Origin: Catonia carolina
Lineage: Eukaryota; Arthropoda; Insecta; Hemiptera; Achilidae
Length of the DNA: 64,000 nucleotides
Assembly: GCA_035578175.1 (NCBI GenBank)
Contig: JAQMRL010000014.1
Span: 19,606,895 to 19,670,894, forward strand
Direction of reading: 5' to 3'
The stretch's first letter is position 1, and every line of letters starts with the position of its first letter. The notes beneath the pieces are model-generated. The model had not been told where the DNA came from and did not search any database. It saw nothing but the letters and a program-made list of their open reading frames with translations. A program made the position numbers and the translations under genes. Shown piece by piece: positions 50,811 to 60,995 of the stretch.

Positions 50811-50955
50811 GTGTCTTTTACAGCTCTACTTCTTCTGTTCTTAAATACTTCAGTCATATAATTGGGTGACATTATGAGAAGAAACAGAACTATTTTTTGT
50901 AGCACTGGAACCAACAGATCGAGTGCAAATAATTTAACACCCCACTTGCCAATTA
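50811..50955 (-). mobile_element. SR-B, right part of the split copy
   Basis: GTGTCTTTTACAGCTCTACT to CACCCCACTTGCCAATTATG (minus strand). Confidence 0.8.
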
Positions 50956-51347
50956 TGTACAAAGGATCATTATAAGAGTTACAATAGACCTTATATAAAG
51001 AAGTAAAATTTTAGATATTTGACTTGACCTGAGTAAATTATTTCATTGGATATCGTCTAGTAAAATGATTTTTCACTGAAATAATTGGCTTTTGTAACTT
51101 ACTTTTGGTCATTATTTAAGAATTTAGGACACCTATTGTATGGGTCCAGTCTTGTCATAACACAAGTTTCTCTATTCTTATATTTTGTTTATCTCTTTAA
51201 CACTCATTCGCTCTCGCTCTCTCTCTCTCTCGTTCTCTCTCTCTCTCTCGCTCTTTATCGCTCCTCTTTACTTATGAACTTTCTCGTTAGTTACGTTTTA
51301 TTCTTTCATATTTTTATTATTTTACATATTTATCATATGAATTTTTA
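50956..51347. repeat. AT-rich DNA with a CT microsatellite
   Basis: A CT/TC repeat with CG interruptions lies at 51205-51262. Nothing else recognised. Confidence 0.6.
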
Positions 51348-51717
51348 CTTTCTCTTGTCCTAGTATATGAATATATTTGGGGAAGGAAAATATTGTTTAA
51401 TGTCGATTTTTGAAATTAAGATTTTCACCGGATATACACGTTTTCAGGTCCCCTGAACCCCCAATTAAACATATTTTTAGCGATCAGTCGATGTGTCTGT
51501 GTGTGTGGACAAAATATCTCAAGAACGGAATATTGTCCGAAGTTGAAACTTGAAATTTAAGTAAGGTACCACAGCGGAACACAATACGAACATTTTCATC
51601 AAATTCGGTCAACTGGAAGTAGTAGTCTATTCGTGCGGTTTTTCACTTTTTTAATATTTTCTCAAAAACGGCCCCTACAATTTTTGTTTTAATCGCTTCG
51701 TTTTTCTAAATTTTTTA
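51348..51717 (+). mobile_element. MT-A 5' part, interrupted by another MT-A
   Basis: CTTTCTCTTGTCCTAGTATA to TTTTTCTAAATTTTTTA. The element normally continues ATGCTCTACAAGATAGGG. After the inserted copy a related ATGTTCAATAAGACAGGACA is found at 52683. Confidence 0.85.
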
Positions 51718-52675
51718 CTTTCTCTTGCCTATACAGTATGAATATATAGGAAGGAAAGTATTGTTTCCATGTCGATTTTTCAAAATCGAGTTTTCACCGG
51801 ATCTACACGTTTTTAGACCCCCTGAACCCAAATACATGTTTTTAGGAATTGATCTGTGTGTGTGTGTGCGCGCGCACGCGCGTGTGTGAACAGAATTTCT
51901 CAAGAACGGAACATCGTACAAACTTGAAACTTAGAACCTAAGCTACATACCACTACCGGACGCGACACGGACATTTTCATCAAAATCGGTCAACCGAAAG
52001 TAGTAGTTTATTCATGTAATTTTTCACTTTTTTGCGATTTTCTCAAAAACTGGTCCTACGATTTCCTTAAAAATCGCCTGGTTTATTCAATTTTTTATTG
52101 TCTACAAGATAGGGTAGGCGCCATGTTTGCTGAAATTCTTGGTGAGGTAGTTTTTGCGTAAAGAAATAGTTTTTTTTTTAGATTGCGGCTTTATTGTGCA
52201 TTTTACCGCAAAAATGTGTATAATAAAATTTGTAGAAAATTTAAAGCCCTACAAGTTTTATTTCAAACATTTTTTTGTATTACTTTTTTTTTGCTTACTT
52301 TAGCGGTAATTAGCGATTTTCTACTTTTTTTCTCACAAAAACGTGTGAAAAATATATTTTTTTAAGATTTCGGCCTTAGAATGCATTTTACGACAAAAGT
52401 GAATATAATAAAATTTATAGGAAATTAAAAGATCTACAACTTTTATTTAAAGCATTTTTTTGTATAGTGCCTAGTTTAGCGTGAAAGAGTGATTGTCCAT
52501 ATTTTTAAGCCAAACAGGTCGATTTTCATTTTGCGTCTTTCATTATATGATTAAAATAAGGTTATGTCTATTGAGGTCAGTTTTTTGTTTATTTCTAATG
52601 TTTTATTACTATTGTTAGGTTTATTATTAATTATTTGCATTGGCAAGAGAAAGTTGTGTGAGTGTTTCACACCAG
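51718..52675 (+). mobile_element. MT-A, full-length, inserted into MT-A
   Basis: 958 bp from CTTTCTCTTGCCTATACAGT to GTGTTTCACACCAG, with an exact 8-bp ATTTTTTA on each side (51710-51717 and 52676-52683). TG/CG tract at 51857-51889. The clearest evidence for the element's ends and duplication length. Confidence 0.93.
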
Positions 52676-52714
52676 ATTTTTTATGTTCAATAAGACAGGA
52701 CAACTGTATAAATA

Positions 52715-53746
52715 GTCCAGGCTGTGAGCTCGCTCCCGTTAGCAAAATTATTCGGACTCGGTTTCTTTGCACTATCTTATTCAAAATTGGTCCCTTATAA
52801 CCAATCCGCAAGAAACCACGGGCCACCGTGGTCGAGAAATTTTTTAAACAATTTTTTTTAAACAAATTGCAAAAATTGGTTTTTTGGCCGCGGACAAAAT
52901 TTTTTCAGGTTTTTTGGATCATTCTGAACAATAAAAGTCCTTAGTAACTTTTCTCTATAGTTAATAGTTTTCGAGTTATAAGCAATTTAAAATTTGAAAA
53001 ACGTAAAATCAACCATTTTCAATCCTCTATATCTCAGTTAAAAAACATTATTTTTTAAGTTAGAAAGTGCTTAAAGTAAAGTTTAAATATCCTTATACAA
53101 GATTCTGATGTCTTTTTTGAAATTATTTTATTGCAAAACCTTTGTTTTAAACAGTTAACAATGCGCGTGCGGCGCGTACAACAATTAATTAGGTATAACT
53201 TCAAGCGTCGGCGAAAAATCCATCGGGTACGTATACACAGCGTTAGTGCGAGAGAGACGCAACATGCAGCGCGTGGTCGCGGTACGCGCCGCGCGCGCAT
53301 TGTTAACTGTTTAAAACAAAGGTTTTGCAATAAAATAATTTCAAAAAAGACATCAGAATCTTGTATAAGGATATTTAAACTTTACTTTAAGCACTTTCTA
53401 ACTTAAAAAATAATGTTTTTTAACTGAGATATAGAGGATTGAAAATGGTTGATTTTACGTTTTTCAAATTTTAAATTGCTTATAACTCGAAAACTATTAA
53501 CTATAGAGAAAAGTTACTAAGGACTTTTATTGTTCAGAATGATCCAAAAAACCTGAAAAAATTTTGTCCGCGGCCAAAAAACCAATTTTTGCAATTTGTT
53601 TAAAAAAAATTGTTTAAAAAATTTCTCGACCACGGTGGCCCGTGGTTTCTTGCGGATTGGTTATAAGGGACCAATTTTGAATAAGATAGTGCAAAGAAAC
53701 CGAGTCCGAATAATTTTGCTAACGGGAGCGAGCTCACAGCCTGGAC
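52715..53746. mobile_element. Foldback element, near-identical 465-bp arms
   Basis: Arms 52715-53179 and 53282-53746 have equal length and are almost perfect reverse complements (ends GTCCAGGCTGTGAGCTCGC and GCGAGCTCACAGCCTGGAC). I saw one clear difference (GCGCGTGCGG against GCGCGCGCGG). The spacer is 102 bp. TA flanks both sides (52713-52714 and 53747-53748). The inner arm ends are rich in CpG. Identical peptides appear on opposite strands because of the symmetry and are not genes. Confidence 0.93.
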
Positions 53747-53825
53747 TAAAAAGTAAATTAATCATATTTATATTTATTCATTGGTGGACATTTTTAAAAT
53801 TGTCATCTATAATTTTTTTGGTCCC

Positions 53826-53966
53826 TCCGACTGGTGGAGTGTTAAATTATTTGCACTCTATCTGCTAGTTCCATGGCTACAAAAAATATCTTTGTTTCTT
53901 ATCACATGGTCAGCCAATTATATGACTGAAGCATTTACGAATAGAAGAGGTAGAGGTGTCAAAGAC
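53826..53966 (+). mobile_element. SR-B left part
   Basis: CTGGTGGAGTGTTAAATTAT to AGAGGTGTCAAAGACACTA. It continues at 54812 (TCTCTGAGAGTTATGAATTT). Confidence 0.75.
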
Positions 53967-54640
53967 ACTACTATCGGTTTCATAATCATAAACACCCGAT
54001 TTTGAACCCTTGCATCACCAAAACTATGAGTCGGATTTGAACATACTTTACACAAAAAGTTAGCTCATTTTATTCTGCTTTGACTTATAATAAACCTATA
54101 TTTTTAATGTTGCTTAAAAATTGCCATATCGAGGTTGGAGGACAAAAAGACCCGGTTTTTCTGCTACTGCAACAAATTTCATGCGTTTAGAGGCGTGTAA
54201 CTCGATAACTATTTGACCGAAAAGTTTAAAATTTTAACAGAACGTAGACAATTATATTCTTACAGCGTGTACGAAATTTTTAATTTGTACTTTATTTAAA
54301 TTTTGATTTATTAACAATTTTCTGAACTCTTACTATCTCGGTAACCGCTCAATCGTTCGGCAAGGGCAAACTATCGTTTTATTCAGCGTAAAAAACTTAA
54401 TACACATATGTTAATAACATGAATTATTGATTGACCAATGTTGTGATAGAATTTTTTTTTTAAATTTGAAAAAAAATTTTAATTTGAAAAATAGACTTGG
54501 TGATGGGAGGGCGCTACTATCCATGTTGCCAGGTTATGTACGTGACATCCTGTCGGATTGTCTAACTGAATTGACAGACAGCATTGTCCATTCAGTTAGA
54601 CAGTCGATTGAGGCAACTATCCATGTTACCTGTTCACGTT
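53967..54640. mobile_element. Relic related to the 49468 foldback element
   Basis: CTATCGGTTTCATAATCATA, CATACTTTACACAAAAAGTT and TTATTCTGCTTTGACTTATA parallel the left arm at 49468-49640. No matching right arm. A hairpin (GTCTAACTGAATTGACAGAC against TGTCCATTCAGTTAGAC) lies at 54558-54602, between two CTATCCATGTT..C repeats. Confidence 0.5.
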
Positions 54641-54800
54641 GCTTGTTCTCTGAGTGGTAACGTGCTGGCCTCTCATCATGCGGTCTTGGGTTCGAATCCC
54701 ATTCAGGCTCGGCATATTTTCATACGTTACAAAAATCATTTCATCCTTCACCGTCTGCACAGTAATTGCAGAACAATCGGACGTTAAACCAAAAAAAAAA
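54641..54800 (+). mobile_element. SINE-2 (tRNA-derived), head truncated
   Basis: GGTAACGTGCTGGCCTCTCA, B box GGGTTCGAATCCC, body TTTTCATACGTTACAAAAAT, tail AAACCAAAAAAAAAAAG. Confidence 0.85.
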
Positions 54801-54811
54801 AGTTGTTCTCT

Positions 54812-54995
54812 GAGAGTTATGAATTTCATTATACACCCAAACCCTGAGGTGCATGAAATGAAGGTTTCATTATTTGCAATGTGGTCCATGTTTTTCGGTG
54901 GGCCTTACTGATAAGCATACTTTTGACTCAGTGAGGAAGGCCATTGCAAACCTCACTCCTCATTTTACTAAATAAAGCCTCTAAAAGGATTGGCA
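54812..54995 (+). mobile_element. SR-B right part
   Basis: CTCTGAGAGTTATGAATTTC to ATAAAGCCTCTAAAAGGATT, diverged. Confidence 0.75.
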
Positions 54996-55059
54996 ATTCA
55001 GCGGATTTAATTGTTACATTTCCAAACTTTAGATTAACCCAATGGCAACGCCTCGTTTA

Positions 55060-55763
55060 AGGGGGTAGTCAACCCAGAAAATGAAAATGAAAATTTCAGG
55101 CTACAATTTTTCATTATTTATTTTATATGAAAGAGTAATTTACTAGTAATAATCTACCATTTGAACCAAGCCATAAAATTAATTACAGCCCCTAATATAA
55201 GGGTAAGATTGGAAAAGTGGGCTTTTACGGGGAATCAAATATCTCAGGAAACAAGAAAGATATCAACATAATTCTTATGCTACAAAATACAGAAAATTGC
55301 TGTCTATTATCTGTTGTATGCGCTTGTATGTATTTTTTCTTACAAGGAATTTACTGAAGAAAACCATATTTTCAAAATATTTATTTTATGTATTCACAAA
55401 TTATTTTTTAACTAAATCCCTACTAAGGTTTCTGTAATAATCATTCCACAGATAATAGAGGAAGAAATTATGAACATTTGAAAACAAACATCATTCAATT
55501 ATTTCCAATACTAACCGAAATATTTAATTCCCAAGAATGTACAATCATGCAAAACCACATTTCCGGAAAACTTAAAGTTGAAGAATAATTCAACTCGCCT
55601 TGCTAGTGAGCTTTATTTTAAACAAATGATTTTATAACTTTTTATCAACGTACAAACAAAGTAAACAAATGCCGTGATTCATAAAATTTTAAACTTCAAA
55701 TAAATGCAAAAAACAATCAAAATTTAAAAAAAAATCATCTCTTTGTGTTGACTACCCCCTTAA
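55060..55763. mobile_element. MITE with GGGGGTAGTCAAC ends at TTAA
   Basis: TTAAGGGGGTAGTCAACC and (inverted) TTAAGGGGGTAGTCAACAC bound about 700 bp. A TTAA target and G-run termini suggest a non-autonomous piggyBac- or Kolobok-type element. No coding frame. The flanks (ACGGAGGTTCGGTTAAACGG) may belong to an older pogo-like end. Confidence 0.75.
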
Positions 55764-55799
55764 AACGGAGGTTCGGTTAAACGGAACTCGATTAATAAA

Positions 55800-56279
55800 G
55801 CGGTTACTGAACGAATGTTTTTACGATCACAAAACTTTTACACTTAATTCTATAAATAATACACGTGAAAGTAATACACAGTATAAAAATACAATGAGGT
55901 AAAAGTTTTCTATTTTTAGCTCGGCCGAATCCGAATCCAGTTATATTGAAATTGTAAATATTATATTGCTTACCTGGTAAATGAACTAACCAATGGCGTT
56001 AAAAGCCATCGACTTAGCAACCTTGGGAAGATATTGTAGGCATTTTATTTCAAAACGTTGATAGTTAATTTAAAAGTTAAATAATTTACGAATTTTATGG
56101 GAATTCTTTTACGAGTAGAAACATCTAACCTTGACCAGAAGTAAATATTGTCTTTTATTTTTAAACCAGTTAAATAATTAAGAGTTTAAATTGCTCACAT
56201 TGTTATTATTTTGGGACATCTATCTATTTATGCAAATATTTGACATTATTTTCTCGATGTTTTTAAAATCCCAAAAATG
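55800..56279. other. AT-rich stretch without recognised gene
   Basis: Nothing recognised. Confidence 0.45.
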
Positions 56280-56281
56280 TA

Positions 56282-57618
56282 CGGGTGATTATAAATTAAA
56301 TAGACGCTTTCGACAGGTTCTTAAACATCAAACTGGTGTATTTGAATATAGTAAATGATATAGGTTTGTAGAGATTTTTTTTAAAGTTTATGTTGGTACA
56401 ACTGTTGCTAGCATTTTGTTGTTGGCTGCTGTTACAACGACCAGTCTACCAAAATGGCCGCTACTCAAGTGGAGAAAGCTTATTGTGTTCTTGAATTAGC
56501 CAAAACAAACTCGGTTACGGTTGTGCAACGTCATTTCAGAACAAGATACGGTAAACCACCACCAACACGGCAATCAATCTATGACTGGTATAAACATTTT
56601 GAAAACAGTGGATGTCTGTGTAAAAGGAAGAGTACTGGAAGACCTTCTATTACAGAAGAACAAATTTATAGTGTTTGTGATGTTTATGTACGAAGTCCAG
56701 GAAAATCAACTAGATCAGAAAGTTTATAATTGCAAATTCCTCAACCGACTGTGTGGAAAATTCTGCGGAAACGTTTGAAAATGACACCTTATAAATTGCA
56801 GTTAGTACAAAGTTTAAATACCAGTGATAAAAGTCGTACGGAAAAATTTTTATCTGGAGATGCAACATTGTGTTGAATGACGACGCATTCTTTAATCGCC
56901 TAATTTTCAGTGATGAATGTAATTTTCACATGAGTGGAAAAGTCAATAGACATAATGTTAGATTAAGGGGCACAGAAAACCCAAAAATAACTTTACAGCG
57001 TACACGCGATTCTCCTAAAGTAAAGGTCTTTTGCGCATTATCTCGTGAAAAGGTTTACGGGCCGTTCTTCTTTCACGAAGTGTCAGTAACCGGAGTAATT
57101 TATCTGGACATGTTAAACGAATGGTGAATGCCTCAACTCCAGGAAGATAGTGATAACTTCATTTTTGTACAAGATAGAGCTCTGCCTCACTGGCATTTAC
57201 AGGTCAGAAATTATCTTGATGAACGTCTTCCTAGACGATGGATCGGCCGTGCAAGTGAGGAAAACATTGTGTTTACGCCGTGGCCACCTCGTAGCCCAGA
57301 CTTAACACCCTGTGACTTTTTCTTATTGGATTATGTACGTAGAAGACAAAGTTTTTGTACCACCGCTTCCTATAGATATCGATTATAAAACAACGTATCG
57401 CAAATACTCTTGCCACAGTTGAACGTCATACGCTTAATCGTGTGTGGGAAGAATTCGACTATCGTGTTACAAATGGTGCACACATTGAACATCTGTAAAT
57501 ATTTCAATAAAAACTTAATGAATACTTCTATATAATCATGTAAGTAATTACCTTAACTTTTCAAAAATAAATTTTTTATAAGCTATCGAAACTGTCTATT
57601 TCATTTATAATCACTCTG
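56282..57618 (+). mobile_element. Tc1/IS630-type transposon, nearly complete length
   Basis: Ends CGGGTGATTATAAATTAAAT and (inverted) CAGAGTGATTATAAATGAAA, each beside TA (56280-56281 and 57619-57620). 1337 bp, about the length of an autonomous Tc1-like element. The transposase inside is damaged. Its right end has truncated an MT-A copy. Confidence 0.9.
56454..57498 (+). pseudogene. Tc1/IS630-type transposase, almost full-length, frameshifted
   Basis: Cut-and-paste transposase with helix-turn-helix start MAATQVEKAYCVLELAKTNS, QSIYDWYKHFENSGC and KRKSTGRPSITEEQI, linker VRSPGKSTRSES, then frameshifts. The catalytic domain follows: RLIFSDECNFHMSGKVNRHN (first aspartate), FFHEVSVTGVIYLDM, a stop after NEW, MPQLQEDSDNFIFVQDRALP (second aspartate; usual QQDGA here altered to VQDRA) and WPPRSPDLTPCDFFLLDYVR (third). 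The same family as 22253-25897. At least two frameshifts and one stop; the altered glycine after the second aspartate also argues against function. Confidence 0.85.
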
Positions 57619-57749
57619 TACATATGAAGAAAAGTATTGTTTTTAGTCGATTTTTAGAAATCGAGTTTTCACTGGATCTACACGTTGTCAGACCCCCTGA
57701 ACCCAAAAAAAAACATGTTTTTAGCGATTGGTCTGTGTGTGTGTGTGTG

Positions 57750-57797
<48 letters not shown>

Positions 57798-58672
57798 CGC
57801 GCGTGTGCGCGTGCGTGCGTGCGTGTGTATGTGTGTGCGTGTGAACAAAATATCTCAAGAACGGAACATCGCGCGAATTTGAAACTTGAGACTTAAGTTA
57901 GATACTACTACCGGACCCGACACAAACATTTTCATCAAAACCGGTCAACCGGAAGTATAGTTTATTCGTGTTTTTTCACTTTTTTGCGATTTTCTCAAGA
58001 AAGGCTATGATTGTTTTAAAAATCGCCTTATTTACTTAATTTTTCATGCCCTACAAGATAGGGTAGGTGCCATGTCTGCTGTAATTCTTGAAAAGGCTAT
58101 TTTCGCTTTAAAAAATTGTTTTTTTAAGATTGCGGCTTTAATATTAATTTTAGCGCAAAAATGTATAGCCTATAATCAAAAATGTAGAGAATTTACAATC
58201 CTATAACTTTTATTGTGAACAATTTTTTGTATAACGCTTAGTTTAGTGGTAATTAGCGACTTTATGTTTTTTCTCGAAAATGTGTGAGAAAATCGATTTT
58301 TTAAGATTTCAGCCACTACGGCTAAAAGTTGTAGGCTTAGATCTTTTAATTTCCTATAAATTTGATTATACACTTTTGTCATAAAATGCACTTAGTAGCC
58401 TATTCGTTTTATTTAATTAAAAGAAATTAAAGGATCTACAACTTTTAGAGGATTTTTCTCTACAGAACCTAGTTTAGCATGAAAGAGTGAATTTCCGTAT
58501 TATTTAGCCAACTATGATTGATTTTCATTTTGCATCATTTACTCATTAAAATTAGGTTATGTTTTTAGAGGTTAGTTTTTTGTTTATTTTTAGTGTTTTA
58601 TTACAAATGTTAGGTTATATTGTTCATTATTTGCATTGGTAAGAGAAAGTTGTGTGAGTGTTTTACATCAGA
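57619..58672 (+). mobile_element. MT-A, 5' tip lost
   Basis: From AAAAGTATTGTTTTTAGTCG to AGTGTTTTACATCAG. It carries a long TG/CG microsatellite (57733-57842) and an internal stretch (58310-58400) where a piece of repeat is present in reverse. Confidence 0.85.
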
Positions 58673-58675
58673 TTT

Positions 58676-59198
58676 TTTTATGAAGTGATATTTGGAAATT
58701 GTATTTTAATGTAACCCATTTGAGGTTAGCTTTGTTATTGGCTTTTACGTACATATATTGTGAAATTTATCAATTTTTTCTTTCTTAATAATGAAAATTT
58801 AATTACAGAAATAAAAATGTAATTTTCTATATTGCACGCACATAACTAAACTTTAATTCTTATCCATGATTTTTAAGTAGGATAGATTTTGAAATGTATA
58901 ATAAAATAACAAAAAACAGTATATAATATAATATTTCGCCTGTCTTTTACAAAACAGTGTGGTTGGCTGACGTAACACTTATGGAATAGCCTACTGTAAT
59001 AGGCATGATATTAAAAGCAGGTAGTAAAATAATTCGAAATAAGCAAAAAATTGTGATTTTTTTTATTTTATTTTTAGTATCATTATGTTAGTAAATATAA
59101 TTTTCATATAGTCGTTTTAGTGAAAGTAATTCGTCGCAGAAGTACCTAAATAATATATTTTGTAGTTTATTCCATTCTTGTACTATTTATTACAATAA
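58676..59198. other. AT-rich stretch without recognised gene
   Basis: Nothing recognised. Confidence 0.45.
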
Positions 59199-59270
59199 AG
59201 TCTCACAAATCCGACTTTTGTTAACTCGGAACATGTCGGGTTACCGGAATTCCGAGTTTTCCGGATGGAT
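59199..59270. repeat. Possible pogo-like terminal fragment
   Basis: AATAAAGTCTCACAAATCCG, then TGTCGGGTTACCGGAATTCC and GAGTTTTCCGGA, resembles the CCGG-rich terminal pattern of pogo/Tigger elements (compare 10440). Only one end is seen. Confidence 0.35.
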
Positions 59271-59286
59271 GCTTTGTTATAAAAAT

Positions 59287-59769
59287 CTGGAGTGAAACAC
59301 ACACAACTTTCTCTTGCAAATTCAAATAATGAACAATATAACCTAATATTAGTGATAAAACATTAGAAATAAATAAAAAACTCACCTTCAAAAACATAAC
59401 CTTAATTTAATCGTGAGTGAATGGTGCAAAATGAAAATCAACCTTAGTTTGGGTTAAAAATAGAGAAAATCACTCGTTCACGCTAAGTAGGCTCTGTAGA
59501 GAAAAATGCACTTAATAAAAGCTGTAGATCTTTTAATTTCCTTTAAATTTGATTACATACTTTTTTGTCGTAAAATAGATACTAAGGCTAAAATCTTTAA
59601 AATAATCGTTTTTTTACACAATTTTGTGAAAAAAAATAGAAAATCGCAAATTATCGCTAAACTAAGCGTTATACAAAAAATGTTTGTTTAAAAAAACTTT
59701 ACCTGAAAACGTGTAAACCCGGTGAAAACAATACTTTCCTTTCCATATTTTCATATAGGCAAGAGAAAG
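59287..59769 (-). mobile_element. MT-A with large internal deletion
   Basis: CTGGAGTGAAACACACACAA to CATATAGGCAAGAGAAAG, both termini present. The middle from the first internal repeat to the AAAACGTG block is missing, microsatellite included. Confidence 0.85.
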
Positions 59770-59777
59770 TAAACAAC

Positions 59778-59945
59778 GCCGGCCGCATTGGCGTAGTTGG
59801 TAACGTGCTCGCCTCTCATCATGCGGTCTTGGGTTCGAATCCCATTCAGGCACAACATATTTTCATACGTTACAAAAAATCATTTCATCTTTCACCGTCT
59901 GCATTAGCAGTAATTGCAGAACAGTCGGACAACAAGCCAAAAAAA
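59778..59945 (+). mobile_element. SINE-2, full-length
   Basis: A box GGCGTAGTTGGTAACG, B box GGGTTCGAATCCC, body ATTTTCATACGTTACAAAAA and TGCATTAGCAGTAATTGCAG, tail CAAGCCAAAAAAAG. It lies right behind the MT-A end. Confidence 0.9.
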
Positions 59946-59954
59946 GTAAATATT

Positions 59955-60180
59955 AACTCAAAAAACATAACCTAACTTTAACCATGAGTGAATGATGCAA
60001 AATGAAAACCAACCTTATTTTGGCTTAATAATATGGAAAATCACACTTAGATACTAAACTAGGGTTTCTAGAGAAAAATACTTCAACTAAAAGTTGTAGA
60101 ATTTTTAATTTTCTATTAATTTTATTATATACATTTTTGTCGTTAAATGCACATTAAGGCCAATTTTTTTAAAAAAAAGG
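59955..60180 (-). mobile_element. MT-A internal fragment
   Basis: AACTCAAAAAACATAACCTA to GTTAAATGCACATTAAGGCC, minus strand. Confidence 0.75.
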
Positions 60181-60567
60181 AATGCCTGTATAGAAAAAGA
60201 ATTCCGACAAGGCCAAGTAATAGAACGTTTAAATTCAAAGAATACTTGTGATAAAAACTTAAGAAATATGGCATCTTGCAACAACAGAAATAGTTTTTAG
60301 TGTTGCATTATGTAAATGAGTGGTTTTTAGTTTGGAGTAACTTTGAGTAACTAGTTTTAGTATTTCATTAAAATTGGTACTAGATATTTAAACAAGTAGT
60401 AAATTCATTTCCTTATTCTTTAGCATACTTTTAAGTAAATTTAAACGGCCTAAATTCTCTACATTGTTATTTAGTTGTTATTTTACAATTATCTGTAAAA
60501 ATAAACCCAGTTGTTTGTAGGTAATAATTACTATCAGAAATTCTGATGGTTCACTTAAAAGAAGTTG
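60181..60567. other. AT-rich stretch without recognised gene
   Basis: Nothing recognised. Confidence 0.45.
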
Positions 60568-60738
60568 CCGACCGCATTGGCGTAGTTGGTAACGTGCTCG
60601 CCTCTCATCATGCGGTCTTGGGTTCGAATCCCACTCAGGCACGGCATATTTTCAAACGTTACAAAAAATAATTTAATCTTTCACCATCTGCATTAGCAGT
60701 AATTGCAGAACAGTTAGACGTTAAACAAAAAAAAAAAT
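60568..60738 (+). mobile_element. SINE-2, full-length
   Basis: GCCGACCGCATTGGCGTAGT, B box GGGTTCGAATCCC, tail GTTAAACAAAAAAAAAAA. About 790 bp downstream of the previous copy in the same orientation. The flanks AAAAGAAGTT (60559) and AAAAGAAGTT (60742) look like a target duplication. Confidence 0.9.
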
Positions 60739-60855
60739 TAAAAGAAGTTTCTTTCATACTGGCAGACCGACCTTACAGTCTCGCGAATTTTGAATAAATT
60801 TAGAATTTTATTCACGTAGTGTGGTACCAGTTGGTGGTGCATCCAAATCATATCG

Positions 60856-60953
60856 CTGCCCCATAACAGGCAGGTGGAATGTTAAATTATTTGCACTCGA
60901 TCTGCTAGTTCCAGGAGGTACAAAAAATATTTCTGTCTCTTATCACAGGAGAA
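60856..60953 (+). mobile_element. SR-B 5' fragment
   Basis: CCCATAACAGGCAGGTGGAA to CTGTCTCTTATCACAGG. The rest is absent. A TTA microsatellite follows. Confidence 0.75.
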
Positions 60954-60995
60954 AATAGCTATTATTTTATTATTATTATTATTGTTGTTGTTTAA

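Noticed and set aside
52551..53868. Identical peptides on opposite strands (starting MFKKNCLKNFS and MQNLCFKQL)
   Set aside because: The DNA is a near-perfect palindrome, so each arm gives the same frame. Composition and lack of motifs argue against genes.
59778..60738. Possible tRNA genes (A and B boxes, GGTTCGAATCCC)
   Set aside because: Each is followed by the same SINE body and an A-rich tail and occurs in many diverged copies. They are SINE heads, not tRNA genes.
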